DNA of 64,000 bases from Pseudobutyrivibrio sp. OR37 (GTDB lineage: Bacteria; Bacillota; Clostridia; Lachnospirales; Lachnospiraceae): positions 1 to 64,000 of the forward strand of contig NZ_FOQF01000012.1 in assembly GCF_900113655.1 (NCBI RefSeq), written 5' to 3'. Below, one piece after another: positions 29,550 through 37,095 of the stretch. Both the position numbers and the translations under genes were made by a program. The notes under the pieces are model-generated. The model saw nothing but the letters and a program-made list of their open reading frames with translations. It did no database searches and had not been told where the DNA came from. Position 1 is the first letter of the stretch, and the number at the start of each line of letters is the position of its first letter.

Positions 29550-30437
29550 TTAGTCTATATTGAATAACTCCACTTCTGACATAAATGGAATGGATTTGGC
29601 TGCGCCATCCTTTGTAACTGCCAAGGCCGCTGCCTTTGATGCAGTAATTAAAATATCCTTTACCGGAAGCTTTTTATATAAGCCAGCCACGAAATATCCT
29701 GTAAAAGTATCTCCTGCGGCTGTGGTATCTACAGCCTTCACTTCAAAGGCTGCCTGATACAGCTCCTCATCTCCTTGATGATAAATGCTGCCGCCCTCAC
29801 CTAAGGTAAGAACAATCTTAGCGTTTGAATAGCTGGCTGCCATGGCAGCAACAATAGTGGCCGGGGTAGTCATTCCCGTCATCTGCTGCCCCTCAGTCTC
29901 ATTCAAAAGGAACACCGAAATCTTACCTAAATCGCATTCCTCCAGCCTCTCATCATAAGGTGATGGATTTAAAACAATTGTCATGCCCTTTGCAAAAGCC
30001 TGATCTATCAAATATGGTAGCTCGTTAATTTCGTTTTGAAGAAGGATGATATCTCCAGTATCGAAATTCTTAAGAACCTCATCAACATATTCCTTGGAGT
30101 TCTTCTGATTGGCTCCACCAAACAAAACAATGCTATTCTGTCCCTTTTCATCCACCTGGATGATGGTGTGACCGCAACGTCCAGTGACTGTTTTCATGTA
30201 ATCCGTTTTGATACCGTAGGTCTCGCAGGCATCATAAAAATCCAAGCCCTCTTCCCCAACAAGGCCTGCATGATAGCATGAAATTCCTGCTCTTGCCAGG
30301 GCAACAGACTGATTAAAGCCCTTGCCACCAAGATTCAAACCAACCTCCTTGGCAAGAATAGTCTCACCCTCTCTAACAATGTGAGAAACCTGATACGTAT
30401 AGTCCAAATTTAGTGAACCAAAATTCAGTATCTTCAT
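29550..30437 (-). CDS. rbsK: PfkB-family sugar kinase, ribokinase
   Basis: 295 residues of the ribokinase/PfkB fold. The N-terminal signature is GLNLGGKGFNQSVALARAG (ribokinases usually have GGKGAN here), preceded by GSLNLDYTY. The ATP/anion-hole motif is DTTAAGDTFTGYFVAGL, where GAGD has become AAGD; the catalytic Asp is kept. VLNPSPY and LTLGEGGSIY are also typical. Ribose is the likeliest substrate but other sugars or nucleosides are possible, and no transporter or ribose operon is adjacent. It lies 36 bp after mgtE and ends at a terminator, so both may share the mgtE transcript. Confidence 0.8.
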   Translation of the reverse strand: MKILNFGSLNLDYTYQVSHIVREGETILAKEVGLNLGGKGFNQSVALARAGISCYHAGLVGEEGLDFYDACETYGIKTDYMKTVTGRCGHTIIQVDEKGQNSIVLFGGANQKNSKEYVDEVLKNFDTGDIILLQNEINELPYLIDQAFAKGMTIVLNPSPYDERLEECDLGKISVFLLNETEGQQMTGMTTPATIVAAMAASYSNAKIVLTLGEGGSIYHQGDEELYQAAFEVKAVDTTAAGDTFTGYFVAGLYKKLPVKDILITASKAAALAVTKDGAAKSIPFMSEVELFNID

Positions 30438-30473
30438 AAATACCCCCCGTTAATAGCGCTCTACCTAATAAAA

Positions 30474-31862
30474 TTAAATATGACCTACTAACAATAATCC
30501 TGCCAATCCATAGTATGTAACAACTGCCACTAAATCGTTAACAGTAGTGATAAGTGGACCAGATGCAACTGCAGGATCTACTTTAATCTTGTGGAAGAAT
30601 ATTGGAATAATTGTTCCAATAAAGCTTGAAACTATCATAGCAATAAATAGTGAAAAACCTACGATAGCTGATACCTTAAAGGCAATATACCATACATAGG
30701 CCTTAAACACATGCAGGTAAAGTGCTACGAAAAATAGTGCAAGCACTCCTAATATAAGTCCATTTGTTCCACCAACGCGCATTTCCTTGAGAACGAATTT
30801 GGCCTTTTCAAGACCTGATATTTCCTCGTCCATAAGCACTCGAATGGTGACAGCCAGTGACTGTGTTCCAACATTACCAGCCATATCAAGGATAAGTGAC
30901 TGGAATACAACTACGATTGCTACTGAAGCAACTACCTTATCAAATATGCCTATTACCGAGCTTGTCACAAGGCCAAGGCCTAGTAACAATAACAGCCAAG
31001 GAATACGCTTTTTGATACTCTCTGGTAAGCTTTCGTTCAAATCCTCTTCAGCAGTCAAACCAGCCAACCTAGCGTAGTCTTCACCCATCTCATCATCTAC
31101 GGCCTCGATGATATCCTGTGATGTGATAGCACCGATAATCTCGTCATTAGGATTAAGTACTGGAATAGAATCCTCAGCGTAATCCTTTAAATCTTCGATA
31201 GTTTCAGAGATTAATGCATCAGCCTTAACACTTGGGTAGCTGTGACTGATAATATCATCAAGTGGTGTGTAATCACGGGCAAGAATCAAATCTCTAAGCT
31301 CGATAGCACCGTAATATTTATCCTCTGTATCTACTACATAGATAGTGTTGATATTATCGTTATCCTTTGATTGAGAAATCAAAGAACGCATTGCCTGCTT
31401 AACTGAAAAATTCTGCTTGATGACAATGAAATTTGTAGTCATCATACTACCAACTTCATCTTCATCATAGGAATTGATAAGTCGTACATCTGCAGATGCT
31501 TCCTTATCCATCAAAGAAATCAGCTGCTCTCTTTGAGCCTCATCCTCGATATCCTCCAAAGCATCTACCGCATCATCGGCATCCATGTTCTCTAAGACAT
31601 CAGCCGCCTGCTCTGGTGTAATCTCTGCTAAATATTCACCTACATCCTCAATATATGGGAAAATTTCTGATAGACGTTCGGCACCTAGAACTCCGAACAA
31701 TCTTCTACGGTCCTCTGTATCTAAGGCCTCGTATGCCTCGGCAATATCATTCTCATGATAATCGTCAAGAGCCTCCATTAAAGCCTCGGCACCTAGATTA
31801 GAGCGTAGCAAATCGATAATCTCTTGGATTTTGTTATCCTCTAAAATCTCTTTTGTTTCCAT
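30474..31862 (-). CDS. mgtE: Magnesium transporter MgtE
   Basis: A 462-residue Mg2+ channel. The cytoplasmic N domain (residues 1-130, with repeats such as IEDVGEYLAEITPEQAADVLENMD) and two CBS domains (IYVVDTEDKYYGAIELRDL and IPVLNPNDEIIGAITSQDI) form the Mg2+ sensor that closes the pore. The C-terminal membrane domain has five helices and the signature SLILDMAGNVGTQSLAVTIR-like pore region and the conserved Asp in MIVSSFIGTIIPI to PAVASGPLITT. GGAG lies 9 bp before the ATG. It is preceded by an intrinsic terminator and a leader ORF that look like an attenuator, so its synthesis is probably controlled before the coding region is reached. Confidence 0.95.
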   Translation of the reverse strand: METKEILEDNKIQEIIDLLRSNLGAEALMEALDDYHENDIAEAYEALDTEDRRRLFGVLGAERLSEIFPYIEDVGEYLAEITPEQAADVLENMDADDAVDALEDIEDEAQREQLISLMDKEASADVRLINSYDEDEVGSMMTTNFIVIKQNFSVKQAMRSLISQSKDNDNINTIYVVDTEDKYYGAIELRDLILARDYTPLDDIISHSYPSVKADALISETIEDLKDYAEDSIPVLNPNDEIIGAITSQDIIEAVDDEMGEDYARLAGLTAEEDLNESLPESIKKRIPWLLLLLGLGLVTSSVIGIFDKVVASVAIVVVFQSLILDMAGNVGTQSLAVTIRVLMDEEISGLEKAKFVLKEMRVGGTNGLILGVLALFFVALYLHVFKAYVWYIAFKVSAIVGFSLFIAMIVSSFIGTIIPIFFHKIKVDPAVASGPLITTVNDLVAVVTYYGLAGLLLVGHI

Positions 31863-31878
31863 GTTCTTTCTCCGCTAT

Positions 31879-31912
31879 AAAAAAAGAATGTCATGTTTAG
31901 ACGATGACATTC
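31879..31912 (-). terminator. Intrinsic terminator in the mgtE leader
   Basis: RNA reading: GAAUGUCAU, 9-nt loop, AUGACAUUC, then seven U. It ends 17 bp before the mgtE start codon, too close for a promoter between it and mgtE, so it must act by regulated readthrough. Its 5' arm plus loop (31900-31912) is complementary to 31970-31981 inside the leader ORF. Confidence 0.85.
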
Positions 31913-31936
31913 CTTGCACATGAAAACTAAGCTCTT

Positions 31937-32017
31937 TTATCTAAAAGAACAGCTACTCATCTGTATATCGAATGTCTCGTCGCAGCATAATCGCCCATGA
32001 CTGTCTGATTTGTCCAT
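31937..32017 (-). CDS. 26-residue leader peptide of mgtE
   Basis: ATG to TAA of 27 codons, beginning MDKSDSHGRLCC and ending MSSCSFR. GAAAGGAG lies 7 bp before the ATG, a stronger ribosome binding site than most genes in the window have. The ORF has acidic residues at positions 2, 5, 13, 14 and 17 and adjacent Cys codons 11-12. Codons 13-16 (31970-31981) can pair with the 5' arm of the terminator in front of mgtE, and codons 21-24 (31946-31955) are a perfect complement of the sequence across its own ribosome binding site and start (32017-32026). Arrangement suggests regulation through translation of this peptide; the peptide itself is probably not functional as a protein. Confidence 0.75.
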   Translation of the reverse strand: MDKSDSHGRLCCDETFDIQMSSCSFR

Positions 32018-32026
32018 AGCTGTTCT
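31946..32026 (-). promoter_or_regulatory. Attenuator pairing segments in the mgtE leader
   Basis: Segment A AGAACAGCUA (32026-32017, overlapping the leader ORF ribosome binding site and start) and segment B UAGCUGUUCU (31955-31946) are perfect complements. Segment C GACGAGACAUUC (31981-31970) pairs with GAAUGUCAUCGUC (31912-31900), the 5' half of the terminator, as 12 bp with one bulge; this is longer than the 9-bp terminator stem. These are the elements of a terminator/antiterminator switch. Confidence 0.75.
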
Positions 32027-32063
32027 CCTTTCTTTTCTCTTAAATTAGAAATTAATTGTTTGA

Positions 32064-32069
32064 ATTGTA
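32064..32069 (-). promoter_or_regulatory. Likely -10 box for the mgtE leader transcript
   Basis: TACAAT on the minus strand, about 47 bp upstream of the leader ORF start in an AT-rich stretch. No good -35 was found at 16-18 bp (the best is a T-rich TTTTTG), so the call is weak. Confidence 0.3.
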
Positions 32070-32133
32070 CACAAAAAACATAACACAAAAATTAACTCTT
32101 TGTAAACCCCATTTAGCAAATAAAATGCTGTAT

Positions 32134-32985
32134 TTACAAATATTTTTTCTGTTCTGTAAAGCCTCTACCCTTAACCTCGGAAACGCGGCTTACAATGATA
32201 AATGCTTCTGGATCAATTTCATGAACCAGCTTCTCTGTTCTGGCTAATTCTCTAGTGGAAACTATAGAAAGATTAATCTCTGTATCCTTTCCAAGATAGC
32301 CTGTTCGGCCGTATATTACAGTAACGCCTCGGTCGATATCCTGAAGAATTGCTCTTCTGATTTCCTCGCTTTTTTTGCTTACAACCTTTATCTGAGTCTT
32401 TGCCTTACCAAGTATCAGCATTCTATCTAATACATTAGTATAAATAATGACCATCAAAATGCCGTAAAGCACTAAGGTCTTTTCTGCAAATAATGCCTGT
32501 AAAACAAGTATGCAAATATCAAAGGCCCACATCATACCTGATATAGGAGTTCCGAAGAATTTGTTGAGTACGATAGGTGGTATATCCATTCCACCTGTAG
32601 ATGCACCAGTACGAATAACAATACCTAAGCTGGCTCCGATAATCATTCCACCAAACACTGTGCAAAGCACTATATCATCTGTTGGGGCAAACCTAACGGC
32701 AAGAAGCTCGGCTATATGTAATTCCACTGGAAAACAGAATGTTGAGAGTAAGGTGTTGGCGGCAAAACGGCGACCCATGATACGCCAGCCAACAAAAAAT
32801 AGAACTGTATTTATAACAAATGCAACATGTACTGTATTAAAACCAAATATACGGTGGAAGAATAAAGCCAGACCTGTTCCGCCGCCAGTAATAAGCCCTG
32901 ACGGCTCTATAAAGAACGCAACAGCAATTGCGTATGCAAAATTTCCTAAAATAACTATCAATGCTGTTTTTAATATCTGCTTCAT
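32134..32985 (-). CDS. YitT family membrane protein (DUF161/DUF2179)
   Basis: About 283 residues from MKQILKTALIV; a GTG four codons upstream is possible, but GGTGGA is better placed for this ATG. Five hydrophobic helices cover residues 5-190 (VILGNFAYAIAVAFFIEPSG, GTGLALFFHRIFG, TVFGGMIIGASLGIVIRTG, TGGMDIPPIVLNKFFG). The C-terminal 90 residues form the soluble DUF2179 domain (GVTVIYGRTGYLGKDTEINLSIVSTRE). This is a widespread Firmicutes family of unknown transport function. It follows prfA by 19 bp, so it belongs to the rpmE-prmC-prfA operon. Confidence 0.85.
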   Translation of the reverse strand: MKQILKTALIVILGNFAYAIAVAFFIEPSGLITGGGTGLALFFHRIFGFNTVHVAFVINTVLFFVGWRIMGRRFAANTLLSTFCFPVELHIAELLAVRFAPTDDIVLCTVFGGMIIGASLGIVIRTGASTGGMDIPPIVLNKFFGTPISGMMWAFDICILVLQALFAEKTLVLYGILMVIIYTNVLDRMLILGKAKTQIKVVSKKSEEIRRAILQDIDRGVTVIYGRTGYLGKDTEINLSIVSTRELARTEKLVHEIDPEAFIIVSRVSEVKGRGFTEQKKYL

Positions 32986-33004
32986 TATTCCACCCACTTA
33001 AATC

Positions 33005-34078
33005 TTATTTATCGTTCATCTTTGCAAGCTTTGCAGCCTGATCAGCTGCAATAAGTGCATCCAAGATTTCCTGGATATCACCATCCATAATCTTATCAAG
33101 CTTATAAAGTGTAAGATTAATTCTATGATCTGTAACACGTCCCTGTGGGAAGTTGTATGTACGAATCTTTTCTGCTCTATCGCCAGTACCAATCTGTGAA
33201 CGACGCTCTGCTGCTTCAGCATCCTGCTGCTTCTGAAGCTCTAAATCATATAACTTTGCACGTAAGAGTGCGAAAGCCTTTTCCTTATTCTGAAGCTGTG
33301 ACTTTTCAGTCTGGCTATAGATAACAATACCTGTTGGATAGTGAGTAAGACGTACAGCTGAATCAGTTGTGTTGACACACTGACCACCGTTACCAGATGC
33401 ACGCATAACGTCGATACGGATATCCTTTTCTTCAATCTGTACATCTACTTCTTCTGCCTCTGGCATAACTGCTACAGAACATGTAGATGTCTGAATACGT
33501 CCCTGTGATTCTGTCTCTGGGACACGCTGTACACGGTGTACGCCTGATTCGTACTTAAGGATTGAGTAAGCACCTGTTCCCTTAACCATGAATTCGATGT
33601 TCTTCATACCACCGATGCCTGTTTCATCTGCCTCAAGAAGCTCAACCTTCCATCCACGAGACTCAACATAATGTACGTACATACGATAGATTTCAGCTGC
33701 GAAAAGTGCTGCTTCCTCTCCACCTGCACCTGCACGGATTTCTACGATAACGTTCTTATCATCATTAGGGTCCTTTGGAAGAAGTAAAATCTTAAGCTCC
33801 TGCTCAAGTCTTTCAACCTCTGCCTTTGACTCGTTTAATTCTTCCTTTGCAAGCTCCTTCATTTCTTCATCTGTCTCTTCCTCAAGAAGGGCAAGTGAAT
33901 CCTCAATATTCTGCTTGTGAGCGCTGTACTCCTTGTATGCTTCAACGATAGGCGCAAGCTCGGCCTGCTCCTTCATAAGGCTTCTGAATCTTGCATTATC
34001 ATTAGCCACATCTGGCTCTGATAAAAGGTTCATAACCTCTTCATATCTCAAAACTAAATCTTCTAATCTATCAAACAT
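33005..34078 (-). CDS. prfA: Peptide chain release factor 1
   Basis: Class I release factor recognising UAA and UAG, 357 residues. The codon-recognition domain carries [19 protein letters not shown] with the PxT-type motif (PET). The catalytic motif is [17 protein letters not shown], with the GGQ loop; Gln is the methylation target of PrmC. The sequence around it, NGGQC instead of the common AGGQH, is a variant frequent in clostridia. It lies 14 bp downstream of prmC, its modifying enzyme, in the usual order. Confidence 0.96.
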   Translation of the reverse strand: MFDRLEDLVLRYEEVMNLLSEPDVANDNARFRSLMKEQAELAPIVEAYKEYSAHKQNIEDSLALLEEETDEEMKELAKEELNESKAEVERLEQELKILLLPKDPNDDKNVIVEIRAGAGGEEAALFAAEIYRMYVHYVESRGWKVELLEADETGIGGMKNIEFMVKGTGAYSILKYESGVHRVQRVPETESQGRIQTSTCSVAVMPEAEEVDVQIEEKDIRIDVMRASGNGGQCVNTTDSAVRLTHYPTGIVIYSQTEKSQLQNKEKAFALLRAKLYDLELQKQQDAEAAERRSQIGTGDRAEKIRTYNFPQGRVTDHRINLTLYKLDKIMDGDIQEILDALIAADQAAKLAKMNDK

Positions 34079-34091
34079 AATAACCTCCTGT

Positions 34092-34922
34092 TTATAGATG
34101 CCCTTTTACTACTCGATTATTTCCGGCCAAATCGTTTACAACCTCAACATCCTTGAAGCCATTTTCCACAAATAAAGCATATACATCTGGCCCTTGATCA
34201 TATCCTATTTCAACTAATAGCCAGCCATCGCAGGCAAGATAATCTGCTGCATGACCTACTATTTCTCTATAGAAAAACAAGCCGTCCTCTGTACCATCTA
34301 AAGCAATAAGTGGCTCATGATCTTTAACTTCTTCTGCCAATCCATTAATATCCTCGGTGCGGATATATGGTGGATTAGAAACGATTGTGTTGTATTTACC
34401 AAGTACTGGATTCCATAGATTTCCCTTGATGAAATCTATTCTGCCTGGGGCAAGCCTATTTCCATTATCCCTTGCAACTGCAATGGCTTCATCAGAAATA
34501 TCTATTCCTGCACCGGTAATCCCCTGTCCTAAAACAACAAGAGAGATAATAACACATCCGCTGCCAGTACACAAATCTAAAACATGACTTCCTGAAGGGG
34601 TAACCTTAAGTGCCTCCTCTACAAGAGTCTCTGTATCCTGGCGTGGAATAAGAACGTGTTCATTTACCCAGAAATTAATTCCCATGAATTCCTGCTCTCC
34701 AGTAATATGCTGAAGAGGTACACGCTCTGCTCTTTTAAGTAAGGCTTCCTTGTATTTAAACAAAGTAAGCTCATCTATTTCTTCATTTTGAACAAGAAAA
34801 TATTTAGCCTTTGTAAGCTGGCTAACAAACGAAAGCAGGTACCACGCATCGATTTTTGCGTCGACGATTTTTTCTGTTTCCAGTAATTTGATTCCTTTTT
34901 CTAATGCTTGTTTAAATGTCAT
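34092..34922 (-). CDS. prmC: Release factor glutamine methyltransferase
   Basis: Methylates the GGQ glutamine of release factors 1 and 2. Start chosen at [10 protein letters not shown], giving 276 residues, because AAGGAG lies 10 bp before it; the longer frame to 34967 has no ribosome binding site. Motifs: [15 protein letters not shown] in the N-terminal helical domain, [13 protein letters not shown], the S-adenosylmethionine glycine loop [15 protein letters not shown] and the catalytic NPPY in [13 protein letters not shown]. It overlaps the DUF1385 gene by 11 bp and precedes prfA, an arrangement conserved in many Firmicutes. Confidence 0.94.
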   Translation of the reverse strand: MTFKQALEKGIKLLETEKIVDAKIDAWYLLSFVSQLTKAKYFLVQNEEIDELTLFKYKEALLKRAERVPLQHITGEQEFMGINFWVNEHVLIPRQDTETLVEEALKVTPSGSHVLDLCTGSGCVIISLVVLGQGITGAGIDISDEAIAVARDNGNRLAPGRIDFIKGNLWNPVLGKYNTIVSNPPYIRTEDINGLAEEVKDHEPLIALDGTEDGLFFYREIVGHAADYLACDGWLLVEIGYDQGPDVYALFVENGFKDVEVVNDLAGNNRVVKGHL

Positions 34923-35850
34923 TTGAAAAACACTCCTTATTTTTCTCCTGGAAATCCTTCCAATCAAAAACTGCCTCTACAGAAGCGATTCCAACTTCAA
35001 TCATATCATCATCTGGTTCCATAACTGTAAGCTTTTGAAGCCATAAGCCTGGCTTTGAAAAGCTATTGACAATAGCATTGTCGTATCTGCCTGCCAGTCT
35101 GATGAATTCATAGGAAATACCGGCGATAACTGGGATTAAAAGAAGCCTGCACAAAAGCTTCAACCACATATTATCAAAAGTAATAAACATAAAAACAAAT
35201 ACTGAAATTATAAAAACAATAAAAATGAAGCTTGTTCCACATCTCTTGTGGAAGCGAGTGGAACGTCTAACATTTTCCACGGTAAGTGGTAAGCCTGTCT
35301 CTACGCAATTAATACATTTGTGTTCAGCCCCATGATACATAAAGGTGCGCTTGATATCTTCCATTTGGGAAATAACCATTACATAGGCAATAAATATCGC
35401 TATGCGAAGAAGCCCCTCAACAAATGCAATCACAGCCTGTGATAAACCAAAACGATTCAATCCAAGTGCTATGAAATATGGAAGTGCGAAAAATATTCCA
35501 AGAGCAAGAACGAAGGAAACAAAAAGAGTACCTCCCATTTCTGCCTTTTCTTTTTTCTCAAGCTTCTTAAGCTCTTCCTCTGATAAGGTAGATTTATCTA
35601 CGCTGTCTTCATCCTCGAAAAAGCTAGCTGAATACATTAATGTGCTAAGACCTATAACAAGAGAATCAATAAATGCTACTACACCTCTGATGATTGGAAT
35701 CTTATGCCAAATATTATTTATGTCCCTTGTGTTTTTTACATCAACCGTTATTTCCTTATCCGGCTTTCTGACTGCCACGGCATATTTATCACCGTTTCTC
35801 ATCATAACGCCTTCCATAACGGCTTGACCACCAATACCCGAATACTTCAT
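34912..35850 (-). CDS. DUF1385 membrane protein (YqhQ-like)
   Basis: 312 residues from MKYSGIGGQAVMEGVMMRNG, the family's N-terminal signature; GGAGAATAATA precedes this ATG while an upstream Met (35895) has no such site. Several helices (FVSFVLALGIFFALPYFIALG, IFIAYVMVISQM, FIFIVFIISVFVFMFITF) and conserved motifs HGAEHKCIN and RFHKRCGTSFIF are visible. Function is unknown; it is almost always next to rpmE, prmC and prfA in Firmicutes. An acidic insertion (DEDSVDKSTLSEEELKK) lies between the first helices. Confidence 0.85.
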   Translation of the reverse strand: MKYSGIGGQAVMEGVMMRNGDKYAVAVRKPDKEITVDVKNTRDINNIWHKIPIIRGVVAFIDSLVIGLSTLMYSASFFEDEDSVDKSTLSEEELKKLEKKEKAEMGGTLFVSFVLALGIFFALPYFIALGLNRFGLSQAVIAFVEGLLRIAIFIAYVMVISQMEDIKRTFMYHGAEHKCINCVETGLPLTVENVRRSTRFHKRCGTSFIFIVFIISVFVFMFITFDNMWLKLLCRLLLIPVIAGISYEFIRLAGRYDNAIVNSFSKPGLWLQKLTVMEPDDDMIEVGIASVEAVFDWKDFQEKNKECFSNDI

Positions 35851-35874
35851 TATTATTCTCCAATTAACGTAATA

Positions 35875-35900
35875 AAGGGCTGAGACGAATCTCAACCCTT
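35875..35900 (-). terminator. Hairpin after rpmE
   Basis: AAGGGTTGAGA, TTCG tetraloop, TCTCAGCCCTT on the minus strand, between rpmE and the DUF1385 gene. T run is absent (TATTACG), so it may be a weak terminator or mRNA stabiliser that reduces downstream expression relative to rpmE. Confidence 0.55.
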
Positions 35901-35918
35901 AAGAGTCCATATAACAAA

Positions 35919-36125
35919 CTACTTTGCGTCAATGCCGTACTTCTTATTGAACTTGTCAATACGTCCACGTGCCTGTGTAGCCTTCTGCTGGCCTGTGTAG
36001 AATGGATGGCACTTTGAGCAAATTTCTACGTGGATGCTCTCCTTTGTAGAACCTGTTACAAATGTGTTACCGCAGTTGCAAGTAACTGTAGCCTGATAGT
36101 AATCTGGATGGATACCCTGTCTCAT
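35919..36125 (-). CDS. rpmE: 50S ribosomal protein L31
   Basis: 68 residues from [10 protein letters not shown], the usual L31 start; GAGAGGTG lies 8 bp before it. It is the zinc-containing form: CNCGN and [12 protein letters not shown] provide four Cys/His ligands. The C-terminus [10 protein letters not shown] is also typical. It has its own sigma-A promoter about 100 bp upstream and a leader with a 9-bp perfect hairpin. Confidence 0.95.
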   Translation of the reverse strand: MRQGIHPDYYQATVTCNCGNTFVTGSTKESIHVEICSKCHPFYTGQQKATQARGRIDKFNKKYGIDAK

Positions 36126-36185
36126 CTTATTCACCTCTCATTTAATAAACTTTACAATTTCCAACTGTAAGTAATAATGCCGTTC

Positions 36186-36206
36186 AAATACGAGGTACTC
36201 GTATTT
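36186..36206 (-). ncRNA. Hairpin in the rpmE leader, possible ribosomal protein leader
   Basis: AAATACGAG, GTA/TAC loop, CTCGTATTT, a perfect 9-bp stem in the 5' untranslated region of rpmE about 60 nt upstream of the start. L31 leader RNAs are known in Firmicutes; whether this belongs to that class cannot be decided by eye. Confidence 0.4.
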
Positions 36207-36228
36207 CATCCCGATTAACAGCTTCACT

Positions 36229-36257
36229 AGTATAGCATGGCATAATATAAATATCAA
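36229..36257 (-). promoter_or_regulatory. Sigma-A promoter of rpmE
   Basis: Minus strand TTGATA, 17 bp, TATACT, ending about 103 bp upstream of the rpmE start and just after the stop of the double-receiver gene. Confidence 0.75.
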
Positions 36258-36266
36258 GTATTCTAA

Positions 36267-37082
36267 CTAACTTTCATCAAAAATTGCAGTTGTTTCCCTG
36301 TGGCGTTTGAAAAAATCTTCCATTTTATCCATCAGCTCCTTCTTGGAAACTGATTTAAGTATATAATCTTCTGGCCTCATGTCAACAGCCTTTACTACCA
36401 AATCCCTGTCGTTTTTGCCGGTAAGGAACATTACCGGAATATTTCTGGTAGCTGCATCCTCCTTAAGCATGCGAAAAACAGTAGGCCCGTCCATGGATGG
36501 CATTTCATAATCAAGAAGAATCAAATCGATACCTGAGTTATCCATAAGCCAGTGAATAGCCTTTCCTCCCGAATCTAACATGGTGATTTGGTAGCGCTCC
36601 TTCATCCACTCGTGAATCATTCGAAGATAGGTTACATCATCATCGATTATTAATATATGATGCCTTTTAGCAGGAGCTATTTCTCCATTTAACGCTCTTT
36701 GAACGGTTGCCAGCAAGGCATCCATATCTACTGGCCTTGAAAACCAATCCACAATAGCTGATTTTGGTATAGTTTCAAGGGCTGTTTCATATTCAGCCTG
36801 CTCTCCCACCAGTATTACAAGCCTCTGCTGTTCAAGACACAGATTCTTTAGTTCGTTTAAAAAATCCGCACCTCTTATGGTGTAAATATCATCATCAAGA
36901 TAGTATATGATGGGATCTGTCTCCTCAACAGCCTCATCCAGCTGGAACACACTTGGTCCAACATGGATTCCCTCGATACCTGCTTCCTGTAGCTTTTTCT
37001 TAATCCCCATTACCGAAAAGCTATCTTTTGGGCTGACGATTGCGACCTTGCTTTTTTCCAGTGGTGATTTAAAAAAATCCAT
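36267..37082 (-). CDS. Double-receiver protein (pseudo-REC plus REC), no output domain
   Basis: 271 residues, a paralogue of the protein at 14448-15203. Residues 1-130 resemble a receiver without acidic pocket (KVAIVSPKDSF as strand 1) and with VDWFSRPVDMDAL where active receivers have Lys-Pro. Residues 140-260 are a complete receiver: ILIIDDDVTY, Asp191 in LLDYEMPSMDG, FLTGKNDRD and YILKSVSKKEL. The C-terminal 10 residues are a short tail. It lies 13 bp after the hybrid kinase at 37096-39060, so it is its likely phosphate acceptor. No DNA-binding or enzymatic output is present. Confidence 0.85.
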   Translation of the reverse strand: MDFFKSPLEKSKVAIVSPKDSFSVMGIKKKLQEAGIEGIHVGPSVFQLDEAVEETDPIIYYLDDDIYTIRGADFLNELKNLCLEQQRLVILVGEQAEYETALETIPKSAIVDWFSRPVDMDALLATVQRALNGEIAPAKRHHILIIDDDVTYLRMIHEWMKERYQITMLDSGGKAIHWLMDNSGIDLILLDYEMPSMDGPTVFRMLKEDAATRNIPVMFLTGKNDRDLVVKAVDMRPEDYILKSVSKKELMDKMEDFFKRHRETTAIFDES

Positions 37083-37095
37083 TTTTGCCCTCCAA

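Noticed and set aside
31863-32130. M-box (ykoK) magnesium riboswitch upstream of mgtE
   Set aside because: The region is only about 270 bp and most of it is the leader ORF and terminator; I see none of the M-box conserved core, and the pairing found is explained by the attenuator elements. A covariance-model scan would settle it.
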